In this document: one piece after another, positions 19,394 through 29,638 of the stretch
How the letters are laid out: every line of letters starts with the position of its first letter
How positions within the stretch are numbered: position 1 is the first letter of the stretch
Source of the DNA: Mycolicibacterium sp. P1-5
GTDB lineage: Bacteria; Actinomycetota; Actinomycetes; Mycobacteriales; Mycobacteriaceae
Length of the DNA stretch: 64,000 nucleotides
Assembly: GCF_008329565.1 (NCBI RefSeq)
Contig: NZ_NPKT01000001.1
Span: 372,001-436,000, forward strand
Direction of reading: 5' to 3'
Made by a program: the position numbers and the translations under genes
The notes under the pieces: model-generated
What the model saw: only the letters and a program-made list of their open reading frames with translations
Database searches by the model: none
What the model was told of the DNA's origin: nothing

Positions 19394-22300
19394 ATGCCGA
19401 CTGATACTCGCGAAGCCCGTTTTGAGCAGCGCGTTGCCGATCTCTATGCGAACGACCCGCAGTTCGCAGCCGCCGCACCTGACCCGCAAGTCACCTCGGC
19501 CGCCGACCAACCCGGACTGCGCCTTCCCGACATCCTCAACATCATCTTCGACGGCTACGGCGACCGCCCCGCGCTGGGCCAGCGGGCGGTGGAACTCATC
19601 GAGGGCCCGCAGACGCAGCGCACCTCCGCCGAACTGCTGCCCCAGTTCGACACCATCACCTACCGCCAGCTCTCGGAGCGTGTGGCGGCCGTCGCCGGCG
19701 CCTGGTCCACCGGCCCCGTCGCTGCCGGCGACCGGGTGGCCATCCTCGGCTTCACCAGCGTCGACTACACCGTCCTCGACCTCGCACTGGCCCAGCTCGG
19801 CGCGGTGTCCGTGCCGCTGCAGACCAGCGCTGTCGTCGCGCAACTGCAGCCGATCATCGCTGAGACCGAACCGGTGGTCATCGCGTCGAGCGTCGACTAC
19901 CTTGATGACGCCGTCGAGCTCGTGTTGGCCGGCCCCGCCCCAAAGAGGTTGGTGGTCTTCGACTTCCGGCCTGAGGTCGACGACCAGCGTGACGCGCTGG
20001 CCACCGCCAAGGAGCGCCTGGACGGTGTCGAGGTGGTCACTCTCGGCGAGGAAATCGACCGCGGCACCGGCGCTTCCACTGCGACCGCCGGCACCGGCGA
20101 AGATGACCCGCTGGCCCTGCTGATCTACACCTCCGGCAGCACCGGCGCCCCGAAGGGCGCGATGTACCCGGCCCACAAGGTGGCCGACATGTGGCGAGCG
20201 GGCGCCGGGCATTGGGATGACAAGCAGGGCGCGTTCCCGGCGATTGTGCTGAGCTTCATGCCGATGAGTCACGTCATGGGACGCGGCGCCCTTTACGGCG
20301 CGCTCGGTGCCGGGGGCACAGTGTATTTCGCCGCCCGTCCCGACCTGTCGACGTTCCTCGAGGACCTGGCTCTGACCCGCCCGACCCAGCTGAACCTGGT
20401 GCCGCGGGTATGGGACATGATCCATCAAGAAGTCCGGACCGAGATCGACCGCAGCGGCGCCGATGAAGCACAGGTGCTCGCCGAGAAGCGAGCCAGCCTG
20501 TTGGGCGGCCGATACGTCTCCGTGATGACCGGTTCGGCGCCGATCGCGCCCGAACTCAAGTTGTGGGTCGAGGACTTCCTGGACATCCATTTGGTCGAGG
20601 GCTACGGCTCCACCGAAGCCGGCGCGGTATTCGTCGACGGCGTGGTCCGCCGCCCACCGGTCACCGACTACAAGCTGGTCGATGTTCCCGAATTGGGCTA
20701 CTTCGGCACAGACCTGCCGCACCCGCGCGGTGAGCTGCTGGTCAAGTCGACGCAGCTGTTTCCCGGCTACTACAAGCGGCCCGAGGTCACCGCAGCGATG
20801 TTCGACGAGGACGGCTACTACCGCACCGGCGACATCGTCGCCGAGACCGCGCCCGATCACTTGCAGTACGTGGACCGACGCAACAACGTCCTCAAGCTCT
20901 CGCAGGGCGAGTTCGTCACAGTCTCCAAGCTGGAGGCCGCGTTCGGCCGCAGCCCGCTGGTGCATCAGATCTACCTCTACGGCAACAGCGCCCGGCCGTA
21001 CCTACTGGCCGTCGTCGTTCCGACCGCCGAAGCGGCGGCTGACCACGACGCCGCGGAACTCAAGGTGCTGATCGCCGAGTCCTTGCAGGAGGTGGCCCGT
21101 GGCTCGGGGTTGCAGTCCTATGAGATCCCGCGCGACTTCCTCATCGAGACAACGCCTTTCACAATGGAGAACGGTCTGCTGACCGGCATCCGCAAGCTGG
21201 CGTGGCCCCGGCTGAAGGAACGCTACGGCTCGGCACTCGAGCAGCTGTACATCGATCTGGCCGAGGGGCAGGCCGATGAACTGCGGGCGCTGCGGCGCAG
21301 CGGTGCCGATGCACCGGCGCTGGTGACCGTCACCCGCGCGGCCGGCGCGCTGCTGGGGGCGACGACCGCCGATCTGCAATCCGATGCCCACTTCACCGAT
21401 CTCGGCGGGGACTCACTGTCGGCGCTGACATTCGCCAATCTGCTCGACGAGATCTTCGGCATCGAGGTCCCGGTGAGCGTGATCGTGAGCCCCGCCAACG
21501 ACCTGCAGGCCATCGCCGGCTACATCGAGGCGCAGCGCACCTCGGGCAGCAAGCGCCCGACGTTCGCCTCCGTCCACGGCGCCGACGCCACCGAAGCGCG
21601 TGCCGGTGATCTCACGCTGGATCGCTTCATCGATGCCGCCACCCTGGCCGCCGCACCGCAGTTGCCGGGTCCGGCCAGCGAGATCCGCACCGTGTTGCTC
21701 ACCGGCGCAACCGGTTTCCTGGGGCGTTACCTGGCGCTGGATTGGCTCGAGCGGATGGACCTCGTCGACGGCAAGGTGATCTGTCTGGTTCGCGCCAAGG
21801 ACAACGACGCCGCCCGGGCGCGACTGAATGCCACATTCGACAGCGGTGATCCCACGCTGCTGGCGCACTACCGGCAGCTGGCCGCCGAACACCTCGAGGT
21901 GATCGCCGGTGACAAGGGCGAGGAGAACCTCGGGCTGGATCTGCAGACCTGGCAACGGCTGGCCGACACCGTCGACCTGATCGTCGATCCGGCCGCCCTG
22001 GTGAACCACGTGCTTCCCTATCGGGAGTTGTTCGGGCCCAATGCAGTTGGCACTGCTGAGCTCATCCGGATCGCGTTGACCACGAAACAGAAGCCGTTCG
22101 TCTACGTGTCGACGATCGGTGTCGGCGCCGGTATCACACCGGGCCACTTTGTGGAGGACGGCGACATCCGCGAGATCAGTGCGACGCGGACGGTCGACGA
22201 CTCGTACGCCAACGGCTACAGCAACAGCAAGTGGGCCGGCGAGGTGCTGCTGCGCGAGGCCAACGACCTGTGCGGCCTTCCGGTCTCGGTGTTCCGTTGC

Positions 22301-22876
22301 GACATGATCCTGGCCGACACCACCTATGCCGGTCAGCTCAACCTGCCCGACATGTTCACCCGGATGATGCTGAGCCTGGTGGCCACCGGCATCGCGCCCG
22401 CGTCGTTCTACGAACTCGACGCCGACGGCAACCGCCAACGCGCCCACTACGACGGACTCCCGGTGGAGTTCATCGCCGAGGCGATCTCCACGCTGGGTGC
22501 ACACGTCGCCGAAGGGTTCGAGACCTACCACGTGATGAACCCCTACGACGACGGCATCGGGCTCGACGAGTTCGTCGACTGGCTGATCGAGGCCGGCTAC
22601 CCGATCCAGCGGATCGCGGAGTACGGCGCGTGGCTGCAGCGGTTCGAAGGAGCCATGCGCGCACTGCCCGACCGGCAGCGTCAGGGCTCGTTGCTTCCCC
22701 TGCTGCACAACTACCAGCACCCGGAGCGGCCGCTCCGGGGATCGATCGCCCCGACCGACCGGTTCCGCGCCGCGGTCCAGGATGCGAAGATCGGTCCGGA
22801 CAAAGACATTCCGCACGTTTCAGCGGATGTCATCGTCAAGTACATCACCGACCTGGAGCTGCTGGGCCTGCTGTAA
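19394..22876 (+). CDS. car: Carboxylic acid reductase (FadD9-type A-T-R enzyme)
   Basis: 1160 residues. Reduces carboxylic acids to aldehydes using ATP and NADPH. Adenylation domain about 1-640 with [17 protein letters not shown] and the YRTGDIV core. Carrier domain with phosphopantetheine Ser674 in [10 protein letters not shown]. Reductase domain from about 765 with the Rossmann loop [13 protein letters not shown] and the catalytic pair Tyr942/Lys946 in YSNSK. A phosphopantetheinyl transferase from elsewhere in the genome must activate it. ATG at 19394 with GGAG 7 bases upstream. Orthologue of fadD9 (Rv2590), and as there it follows gabT, here with one more enzyme and a divergent membrane gene between. 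Confidence 0.95.
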   Translation: MPTDTREARFEQRVADLYANDPQFAAAAPDPQVTSAADQPGLRLPDILNIIFDGYGDRPALGQRAVELIEGPQTQRTSAELLPQFDTITYRQLSERVAAVAGAWSTGPVAAGDRVAILGFTSVDYTVLDLALAQLGAVSVPLQTSAVVAQLQPIIAETEPVVIASSVDYLDDAVELVLAGPAPKRLVVFDFRPEVDDQRDALATAKERLDGVEVVTLGEEIDRGTGASTATAGTGEDDPLALLIYTSGSTGAPKGAMYPAHKVADMWRAGAGHWDDKQGAFPAIVLSFMPMSHVMGRGALYGALGAGGTVYFAARPDLSTFLEDLALTRPTQLNLVPRVWDMIHQEVRTEIDRSGADEAQVLAEKRASLLGGRYVSVMTGSAPIAPELKLWVEDFLDIHLVEGYGSTEAGAVFVDGVVRRPPVTDYKLVDVPELGYFGTDLPHPRGELLVKSTQLFPGYYKRPEVTAAMFDEDGYYRTGDIVAETAPDHLQYVDRRNNVLKLSQGEFVTVSKLEAAFGRSPLVHQIYLYGNSARPYLLAVVVPTAEAAADHDAAELKVLIAESLQEVARGSGLQSYEIPRDFLIETTPFTMENGLLTGIRKLAWPRLKERYGSALEQLYIDLAEGQADELRALRRSGADAPALVTVTRAAGALLGATTADLQSDAHFTDLGGDSLSALTFANLLDEIFGIEVPVSVIVSPANDLQAIAGYIEAQRTSGSKRPTFASVHGADATEARAGDLTLDRFIDAATLAAAPQLPGPASEIRTVLLTGATGFLGRYLALDWLERMDLVDGKVICLVRAKDNDAARARLNATFDSGDPTLLAHYRQLAAEHLEVIAGDKGEENLGLDLQTWQRLADTVDLIVDPAALVNHVLPYRELFGPNAVGTAELIRIALTTKQKPFVYVSTIGVGAGITPGHFVEDGDIREISATRTVDDSYANGYSNSKWAGEVLLREANDLCGLPVSVFRCDMILADTTYAGQLNLPDMFTRMMLSLVATGIAPASFYELDADGNRQRAHYDGLPVEFIAEAISTLGAHVAEGFETYHVMNPYDDGIGLDEFVDWLIEAGYPIQRIAEYGAWLQRFEGAMRALPDRQRQGSLLPLLHNYQHPERPLRGSIAPTDRFRAAVQDAKIGPDKDIPHVSADVIVKYITDLELLGLL

Positions 22877-22877
22877 G

Positions 22878-22942
22878 CGCCAACGAATACGCCACCAGGG
22901 TCGCGATCGACCAGGATCGACGACCCTAGTGGCGTGTTGGCG
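22878..22942. terminator. Large composite hairpin after car
   Basis: Three stacked arms pair across a 17-base loop: CGCCAAC (22878-22884) with GTTGGCG (22936-22942), CGCCAC (22890-22895) with GTGGCG (22929-22934), and AGGGTCG (22897-22903) with CGACCCT (22921-22927). It starts one base after the car stop. No U-tract follows. A strong factor-independent terminator of the mycobacterial kind is most likely. Confidence 0.7.
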
Positions 22943-22956
22943 AATTGACGTTGCAG

Positions 22957-22971
22957 TAACATCGGCACGCG
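22957..22971 (+). promoter_or_regulatory. Probable leaderless promoter of the diguanylate cyclase gene
   Basis: TAACAT at 22957-22962 is a plausible -10 box 8 bases before the GTG at 22971, so transcription would begin at or next to the start codon. No Shine-Dalgarno site is seen, which agrees with a leaderless mRNA. Confidence 0.4.
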
Positions 22972-24086
22972 TGGGTATGGCGGCGGGGGCTCGGAAGCGG
23001 TGGCGCCAGCCCGATCAATACGACTGGATGTCGGGCTATGTGGCGTCGCGCGGACTCCAGCCCTTCAGCCGAATCCTCATCGCGTCGGTCGTGATCGCTC
23101 TTGGCGTGGTGCCTCTTGTGATGCTGTTCAGCCCCTCGGGTCCACAGGGTCAGGCCCACAGGACTGCCGCGGTCCTGATGTCGATCCTGTCTTTTGGCGG
23201 GGCATGCACCTGGCTTGTGGGCTGGCCGAGCCGCCGTCAGTCCATGCTGTTCGCCATCGGCGCGAACGCAGGCGTGACCCTTGCCTGCCTGATAGCCGGG
23301 ACGCCGGCGACCGGCTTGCTGGCGTGCGTCACCTTTGCCCCTATTGCGGGCTACGTCGGGTTGTACCACTCCGGCCGACTGCTGGCTGCGACGCTAGTCA
23401 ACGCCGTTGTCACGACCATTATCGCCGGGGTTCGGATCGCTGCCACAGGCGACACCGCGATGGCGGTCGGGCATGTGCTGGGTGTGTTGATCGCAGTGCT
23501 CGCCGTTCCGTTCGGAAGTCAGTTGCTCCTGCATCTGCTCAGCCTTGACGCGAGGATGTCGAACACCGATCCGCTCACGGGGCTGCGCAATCGTCGCGGT
23601 TACGACCAGTCAGCGCTGAAGTTGATCGCCGCGGCGGACGGGCCGCAGTCGCAGTGGCTGGCCGTGATTCTGGTCGACCTGGACGGGTTCAAGCAGATCA
23701 ACGACACCCACGGCCATGGATACGGCGACGCCGTCCTGGTCGCCGTCGCCGACAACCTGCGCCGCGCCAGCGCGATGAATTCGGTGGTGGCCCGTCTCGG
23801 CGGTGAAGAGTTCCTGGTGGCAGAACTAATCGAGCCCGAGGAGGCCGAGGGCGCCGCCGAACGATTCCGCGCGGCGGTCGCGACCGCGCCGGGCGAGGTG
23901 ACCGCCAGCGTCGGCGTCGCGTCGATCCCGCTCACCGACATCGGCGCCACGGCGCACACCGAGCTGGTTGGTGCGGCCGATGCCGCGATGTATGAAGCCA
24001 AACGGGCGGGCGGCAATCAGATTCGCTGGAGTCAGATGAGCGCGATCACCAACAGCACGACGGCCACCAACGGAAACGCTCCCTGA
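22971..24086 (+). CDS. Membrane-bound diguanylate cyclase (GGDEF domain)
   Basis: 371 residues. Six or so membrane spans fill about 27-195. The GGDEF domain follows from about 200: SNTDPLTGLRNRRGYD, the metal-site segment VDLDGFKQINDTHGH, and the active-site motif RLGGEEF with a Glu in the third position, which is compatible with activity. It should make c-di-GMP. The inhibitory RxxD I-site is not evident at the usual place upstream. GTG 22971 is chosen, with ATG 22977 as alternative. The last 55 bases overlap the 3' end of the convergent DUF1304 gene, so the tail SAITNSTTATNGNAP is coded antisense to it. Confidence 0.88.
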   Translation: MGMAAGARKRWRQPDQYDWMSGYVASRGLQPFSRILIASVVIALGVVPLVMLFSPSGPQGQAHRTAAVLMSILSFGGACTWLVGWPSRRQSMLFAIGANAGVTLACLIAGTPATGLLACVTFAPIAGYVGLYHSGRLLAATLVNAVVTTIIAGVRIAATGDTAMAVGHVLGVLIAVLAVPFGSQLLLHLLSLDARMSNTDPLTGLRNRRGYDQSALKLIAAADGPQSQWLAVILVDLDGFKQINDTHGHGYGDAVLVAVADNLRRASAMNSVVARLGGEEFLVAELIEPEEAEGAAERFRAAVATAPGEVTASVGVASIPLTDIGATAHTELVGAADAAMYEAKRAGGNQIRWSQMSAITNSTTATNGNAP

Positions 24087-24415
24087 GTAACCGCGGCGCG
24101 CGCCTTGTCCGGTGACGACGCCAGCAGCACGACCGCCGCGGCGAGCATGGACCCGACACCGGCGAATACCAGGGCAGCACCGATGCCAGTGTCCCCCTGT
24201 GCAATTGCAACGATGCCGACGGAGCTGACAATAGCCAGGAACAGGTTGTAGAAGCCCTGGTTGAGCGCCAGCAGTTTGGTCGTCTCGGCTTCCTCCGGGG
24301 TGGTGCCGAACACTTTGCGGGTGCGCGGCGTCGTCCAGGTCAGCGATTCCATCGTGAAGATGTAGACGTGCAGCAGCGCGGCGAGGCCGGCGAAAACCAG
24401 TGCGGCGGTGACCAT
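24032..24415 (-). CDS. DUF1304 membrane protein
   Basis: 127 residues with four predicted spans and the DUF1304 signature: LLHVYIFTMESLTWTTPRTRKVFG, then NQGFYNLFLA. The MESxxW segment followed by a Phe-Gly turn is the family hallmark. Function is unknown. It lies just downstream of ruvB on the same strand (10 bases) and may be the last gene of the ruvCAB transcript. Its 3' end overlaps the diguanylate cyclase gene tail to tail by 55 bases. Confidence 0.85.
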   Translation of the reverse strand: MVTAALVFAGLAALLHVYIFTMESLTWTTPRTRKVFGTTPEEAETTKLLALNQGFYNLFLAIVSSVGIVAIAQGDTGIGAALVFAGVGSMLAAAVVLLASSPDKARAAVTQGAFPLVAVVLLVIALI

Positions 24416-24425
24416 CAGGTTCCCA

Positions 24426-25492
<1,067 letters not shown>

Positions 25493-25496
<4 letters not shown>

Positions 25497-26083
25497 TTCT
25501 TACCCAGCATTGACAGCGCCGCCCGCAGCGCGCTCGACGTGCTCGCCTCCGGGTCGCCGGCCAAAACCTTGTCGGTGGCCTCCTCGGCCTGTTTGGCGGC
25601 AAAGCCAAGTCCGACAAGGGCTTCCACCACCGGAGCCCGCACGGCGTGCCCGGTGGCCGCGGCCACGCCCGCACCACCGGCGACCGCGCCGATCTTGTCC
25701 CGCAACTCCAGCACCATCCGTTCGGCACCACGCTTGCCGATGCCCGGCACCCGCGTCAAGGCCGTCACGTCGCCGTCGGCGAGCGCCTGACGCAACGCGG
25801 TCGCGTCGTACACGGCCAGCGTCGCCAGCGCGATCTTCGGACCGACCCCGGACACCCCGAGCAGCGTCGAGAATAGGTCGCGGGCATCGGAATCGGCGAA
25901 GCCGTAGAGCGTCTGGGAATCCTCGCGCACGATCATCGCGGTGATCAGCCGGGCCTCGCTGCCGCGCCGCAACGTCGCCAGCGTCGACGGGGTGGCCATC
26001 ACCTTGTAGCCGACACCGGCGGCCTCGATCACAACATGGTCGAGCGCGATGTCGATGACCTCGCCGCGGACCGAGGAGATCAT
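25493..26083 (-). CDS. ruvA: Holliday junction-binding protein RuvA
   Basis: 196 residues. N-terminal OB fold ([20 protein letters not shown]), helix-hairpin-helix motifs ([16 protein letters not shown] and [15 protein letters not shown]), and the mobile C-terminal domain that contacts RuvB ([16 protein letters not shown]). It binds four-way junctions as a tetramer. It overlaps ruvC and ruvB by 4 bases each, so the three subunits are made together. Confidence 0.96.
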
Positions 26084-26637
26084 GCGCGAGCCGCCTTCAG
26101 CTTGGCCTGATAGAGCTTCTTCTGCGCCTCGGCCTTCGCCTCGGCCTCGGCCATCCGGGCGATCATCGGGGCGCGCCAGCAGTGGCAGATCGCCAGGGCC
26201 AGCGCATCGGCGGCGTCGGCCGGAGTCGGCTTCTGCTGCAACTGCAGGATCCGGGTGACCATCGCGGTGACCTGAGCCTTGTCGGCGCGGCCATTGCCGG
26301 TGACGGCGGCCTTCACCTCGCTGGGCGTGTGGAAATGCACGTCGATCCCGCGGCGGGCGGCAGCGAGCGCGATCACTCCGCCGGCCTGCGCGGTCCCCAT
26401 CGCGGTGTTGGCGTTCTGATTGGCGAACACCCGCTCGATCGCGACGACATCGGGCAGGTGAGTGTCCATCCAGTGGTCGACGGTGTCGCTGATGGTCAGC
26501 AGTCGGCGCTGTAACGGCTCGTCGGAGGGGGTGCGCACGACGTCGACGTCCAACGCGATGACGCGGCGGCCGCGGCCGCTCTCGATCACCGAGAGCCCGC
26601 AGCGCGTCAACCCAGGGTCGACTCCCATCACCCGCAC
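26080..26637 (-). CDS. ruvC: Holliday junction resolvase RuvC
   Basis: 185 residues from GTG 26637, matching the start of known mycobacterial RuvC ([13 protein letters not shown]). An AAGGGG site precedes it. The acidic catalytic set is visible: Asp7 in GVDPG, Glu in VAIERVF, and the DAADALALA pair near the C-terminus. It cuts Holliday junctions symmetrically. The frame extends to an ATG at 26661, but that start would lie next to the SOS box with no ribosome site. First gene of ruvC-ruvA-ruvB. Confidence 0.95.
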   Translation of the reverse strand: MRVMGVDPGLTRCGLSVIESGRGRRVIALDVDVVRTPSDEPLQRRLLTISDTVDHWMDTHLPDVVAIERVFANQNANTAMGTAQAGGVIALAAARRGIDVHFHTPSEVKAAVTGNGRADKAQVTAMVTRILQLQQKPTPADAADALALAICHCWRAPMIARMAEAEAKAEAQKKLYQAKLKAARA

Positions 26638-26653
26638 GCCAGCCCCTTCAGAT

Positions 26654-26669
26654 AAGAACACGTGTTCGA
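26654..26669 (-). promoter_or_regulatory. LexA/SOS box upstream of ruvC
   Basis: On the minus strand the sequence reads TCGAACACGTGTTCTT, matching 10 of the 12 fixed bases of the mycobacterial LexA site TCGAAC-N4-GTTCGA. It is centred about 25 bases upstream of the ruvC start. Damage induction of ruvC through LexA is known in mycobacteria, so this is a confident call. Confidence 0.85.
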
Positions 26670-26748
26670 TAGCGTAGCGGCCGGAACCGACACAACCCGA
26701 CAGGACACGCTCGGATCCACATCACGCGTGGCTCCGTAGGCTGAGTCG

Positions 26749-27408
26749 ATGAGAGTCGTCATCGCGGGTGGACACGGCAAGATCGCGCTGCTGCTGGAGC
26801 GGCTGTTGGCGGACCGCGGTGACACCGCCCTCGGACTGATCCGAAACCCTTCGCACATCGACGATCTGACGAAGGCGGGCGCGCAGGCGGTGGTTCTGGA
26901 CCTGGAGAAGAGTTCGGTCCGCCAGGTCGCCGACGCCCTGGCGGATGCCGATGCGGTGGTGTTCGCCGCCGGGGCCGGGCCGGGTAGCGGGGTGGCCCGC
27001 AAGAAGACGGTGGACCGCGACGCCGCGATCCTGCTCGCCGATGCCGCCGAGGCCGCAGGCGTGCGCCGTTATGTCATGGTGTCTGCGCTCGCGGCCGACG
27101 AGAGCCTCGACGAGAGCCACAACGACGAAGTCCACGACGAGGTGTTCCGCGCCTACCTGCGGGCCAAGTCCGAGGCCGACGCCGACGTCCGGGCCCGCGC
27201 CGGGCTGCAGACGACCATCGTGCGGCCGAGTGGGCTCACCGATGATCCCGGCACCGGGCGGGTTCGGATCGCCCAATCCACCGGGCGCGGGACCGTCCCG
27301 CGCGCCGACGTCGCAGCGGTGCTGCTCGCGGTGCTGGACTCGCCGGCCACCGCCGGCCGGACCTTCGAGCTGATCAGCGGTGACACCCCGATCGGCGCGG
27401 CGCTCTAG
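26749..27408 (+). CDS. NAD(P)H-binding Rossmann protein (SDR a5-like)
   Basis: 219 residues. The N-terminus RVVIAGGHGKIALLLERLL is a Gly-rich dinucleotide site of the NAD(P)-binding_10 / NmrA-like kind, followed by DADAVVFAAGAGPGSG, VMVSALAADES, and IVRPSGLTDDPGTG. No obvious YxxxK pair, so it may be a sensor or an epimerase-like enzyme; the yeast/plant homologues are also of unclear activity. A TAGGCT box at 26737-26742 lies 6 bases before the ATG, implying a leaderless transcript. Divergent from ruvC, and tail-to-tail with the next gene with a 4-base overlap. Confidence 0.85.
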   Translation: MRVVIAGGHGKIALLLERLLADRGDTALGLIRNPSHIDDLTKAGAQAVVLDLEKSSVRQVADALADADAVVFAAGAGPGSGVARKKTVDRDAAILLADAAEAAGVRRYVMVSALAADESLDESHNDEVHDEVFRAYLRAKSEADADVRARAGLQTTIVRPSGLTDDPGTGRVRIAQSTGRGTVPRADVAAVLLAVLDSPATAGRTFELISGDTPIGAAL

Positions 27409-28403
27409 CCGGTCGACAGCTTCTCGCTGAGTTCCCACAGCCGCTGCGCGGATTCCGGGTCGACCGCGTAGCGGGTGACCCCCACGGTGGTCTGCAGCGG
27501 CTCGGACCCGAAGGTGTTGCTCAGGGGATGGTCGATGTCCTCCAGCGGCGCGATGTCGTTGTTCTGCAGGAACACCCCGCCGACGCCGTCGAGCAGCGGA
27601 CTGGTCGCGGCCCATACGCTGGTGGAAGCGCCCTGCTGCGGGGTCTTGAAGTCACGGTCCGGGTCGATGACCACGTTGCCGTGCTCGTCGATCAGCCCCA
27701 TCTGCCGCCACTGTTCGTGGGTGATCGACGGTGCGAGGTTGGTGCCGAGGATCCCGCCGGGGTGCAGCGCGTAGCCGCGGATGCCGTCCGCGGAGAAGCG
27801 CCGGTCCAGTTCGACGGCGAACAGCACATTGGCCGTCTTGGACTGGCCGTAGGCCACCATGCCGTCATACGCACCGGTCTCGAAATGTGGATCATCCCAA
27901 CGGATATCCGATATGTGATGGCCCCACGAGGACACTTCCACGACCCGCGCGCCGGCCGCCGCTCGCAGCGCGGGCAGCAGTCCGGTGGTCAGCTGGAAAT
28001 GACCGAGATGGTTGGTGGCGAACTGCGCTTCGTAGCCGCGGCCGTCGCGGACCAGCGGCCCGCCCATGATCCCGGCGTTGTTGACCAGAGTATGCAGTGG
28101 CCGTCCCGTGTCGAGGTACGCCTCGGCGAAGGCATCGACCGACCGCGGGTCGAGGAGGTCGAGGGGGTACACCTCGACCCCGGGCAGGTCCGCCACCGCG
28201 GCCGCCGCGCGTCCGGGTGAGCGCGCACCGACCAGCACCGAGGCGCCGGCCCGACTCAGTGCCCGCGTGGTCTCGAGTCCGAGCCCGACGTGCCCGGCGG
28301 TCACGATGATCTGTCGTCCGGTGAGGTCGAGGCCGGCCAGTACATCGGTGGCCGTCGATGCTGCGGTGAAGCCTGTACCGAGAGGGTGTTGTCTGCTTGT
28401 CAT
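27405..28403 (-). CDS. Short-chain dehydrogenase, retinol-dehydrogenase-like
   Basis: 332 residues from ATG 28403. The cofactor loop is TAGHVGLG, a variant of the usual TGxxxGxG. NNAGIMGGPL, the Ser of EVSSWGHH and the catalytic YGQSK motif are present, followed by LHPGGILGTNL. The frame stays open upstream through the AraC gene region, but that part runs antisense to AraC and is not protein-like. Divergent from the AraC regulator, 39 bases apart, which is the classic arrangement for local control. Substrate unknown. Confidence 0.88.
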   Translation of the reverse strand: MTSRQHPLGTGFTAASTATDVLAGLDLTGRQIIVTAGHVGLGLETTRALSRAGASVLVGARSPGRAAAAVADLPGVEVYPLDLLDPRSVDAFAEAYLDTGRPLHTLVNNAGIMGGPLVRDGRGYEAQFATNHLGHFQLTTGLLPALRAAAGARVVEVSSWGHHISDIRWDDPHFETGAYDGMVAYGQSKTANVLFAVELDRRFSADGIRGYALHPGGILGTNLAPSITHEQWRQMGLIDEHGNVVIDPDRDFKTPQQGASTSVWAATSPLLDGVGGVFLQNNDIAPLEDIDHPLSNTFGSEPLQTTVGVTRYAVDPESAQRLWELSEKLSTG

Positions 28404-28442
28404 GCCCGGAATAACGTCCGGCCGGGCGGGCTTCTCATCATC

Positions 28443-29444
28443 ATGAGTCCGGAACGCATGCGCGATCGTCCGGAAGTCGCCGGAGACCCCCTCTCCACGG
28501 TGTTGCGCCTCGTCGAGGCGCGCGGCGCGGTCTCGGGTGCGCTCGCGGCTGCCGGCGCCTGGACCACCAGCGCCGAGATCGCCGAGCCGCTGAAGTTCAC
28601 CGCCGTCGTGCGCGGCGAGGTCCGGGTGCAACCGGACGGCGTCGCCCCGATGCACGCGACGGCCGGTGACGTCCTGATCCTCAACCACCGCCGGCGGGTG
28701 ACCCTGTCGAACGTCCCCGACGGTGCCGTCCCGGTCGCGTTCGAACTGAGCGCGACCGAACCGCTGGTGCGGATCGGCCGCGGCGATCGGGACGTCATCC
28801 TGGGCGGACACATCGACGTCAACGAGGTGGGCCGCCAGCTGCTGCGCACCGCGCTGCCGCCGGCGCTGCACGTGCGCGCCACCGCCGCCGATGCACCCGC
28901 GCTACACGGCCTGACAGCACGCATATACACGGAGATGAACGCAGACCGGATCGGCAGTGACTTCGCCGTCGCACAACTCGCTCAATTGCTGGTGCTTGCG
29001 GTGCTGCGCATGCATCTCGATCGGTCGGGTTCGGTACCCCCGGGCCTGCTGCGGCTGCTCACCGACGAACAGCTGCGACCGGCAGCCGCCGCCATGCACG
29101 CCGATCCCGGCAGGCCGTGGCAGTTACCCGAATTGGCGCGGATAGCGGCGATGTCGAGGACGTCGTTCGCCGAGCGGTTCCGCGCGGCCGCCGGTGTCCC
29201 ACCGATGACCTACCTGAGCAGCTGGCGGATCCGGCTGGCGCAGCGCGCCCTGCGGGACGGGGACATGACGGTCGGGGCGCTGGCCTACGAGCTCGGGTAT
29301 GGCGCCGAGAGCGCGTTCTCCAATGCCTTCAAGCGCGCGGTCGGGATGTCGCCCCTGCACTACCGGCGGGCCGCCAGGGCCCGGCCGGATCAGTCCTCGT
29401 CGAGCTCGGCGAGGACATCGTCGGGGATGTCGGCGTTGGTGTAG
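28443..29444 (+). CDS. AraC-family regulator with cupin-like sensor domain
   Basis: 333 residues. N-terminal AraC-type cupin (about 20-200: [32 protein letters not shown]) and a C-terminal double helix-turn-helix ([20 protein letters not shown] and [25 protein letters not shown]). It probably controls the divergent dehydrogenase gene 39 bases away. The last 18 residues ([18 protein letters not shown]) are coded antisense to a fragment of yebC, so the natural C-terminus ended near RRAARAR and was altered by a rearrangement. The DNA-binding domain is intact. ATG 28443 is chosen, with ATG 28458 as alternative. Confidence 0.88.
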   Translation: MSPERMRDRPEVAGDPLSTVLRLVEARGAVSGALAAAGAWTTSAEIAEPLKFTAVVRGEVRVQPDGVAPMHATAGDVLILNHRRRVTLSNVPDGAVPVAFELSATEPLVRIGRGDRDVILGGHIDVNEVGRQLLRTALPPALHVRATAADAPALHGLTARIYTEMNADRIGSDFAVAQLAQLLVLAVLRMHLDRSGSVPPGLLRLLTDEQLRPAAAAMHADPGRPWQLPELARIAAMSRTSFAERFRAAAGVPPMTYLSSWRIRLAQRALRDGDMTVGALAYELGYGAESAFSNAFKRAVGMSPLHYRRAARARPDQSSSSSARTSSGMSALV

Positions 29445-29548
29445 ACGTCCTGGACGTCGTCGCTGTCCTCCAGCGCGTCGACGAGCTTCATGATCTTTCG
29501 GGCGCCGTCGGCGTTGTCGTTGGGCACCGAGGACTTCTTGGCCTTCTG
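29390..29548 (-). pseudogene. Mosaic remnant of yebC (3' end joined to an internal piece)
   Basis: Bases 29402-29497 are identical to 32781-32876 at the 3' end of the intact yebC in this window, and 29513-29548 are identical to 33330-33365 in its middle. About 430 bases between these two yebC pieces are missing. The junction stays in frame, so a reader would see [12 protein letters not shown] joined directly to [16 protein letters not shown] and the authentic C-terminus. No start codon or ribosome site serves it, and the 5' third of yebC is absent, so it is not functional. Near-complete identity means a recent event or gene conversion with the intact copy. It overlaps the 3' end of the AraC gene. 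Confidence 0.9.
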
Positions 29549-29551
29549 ACT

Positions 29552-29567
29552 ACGAACATCTGTTCGA
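29552..29567. promoter_or_regulatory. SOS-box-like palindrome beside the yebC remnant
   Basis: ACGAACATCTGTTCGA matches 11 of the 12 fixed bases of the mycobacterial LexA site, better than the one at ruvC. The bases that follow, to about 29641, resemble the plus-strand ruvC upstream region at 26654-26751 (shared blocks include TGTTCGAT, GTAGCGG, CAGGACACGC and CGCGTGGCT). It therefore looks like a displaced copy of the ruvC promoter region. It could place the following small ORF and TetR gene under LexA control. Confidence 0.7.
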
Positions 29568-29638
29568 TCACAGTAGCGGGCCGGGCCGACACGATCGGTC
29601 AGGACACGCGGTCCGCGGCGCGTGGCTATCGTCGGCTC

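Noticed and set aside
28404..28871. N-terminal extension of the SDR gene antisense to AraC
   Set aside because: The frame is open but would cover the AraC gene start on the other strand; the ATG at 28403 gives a normal SDR length.
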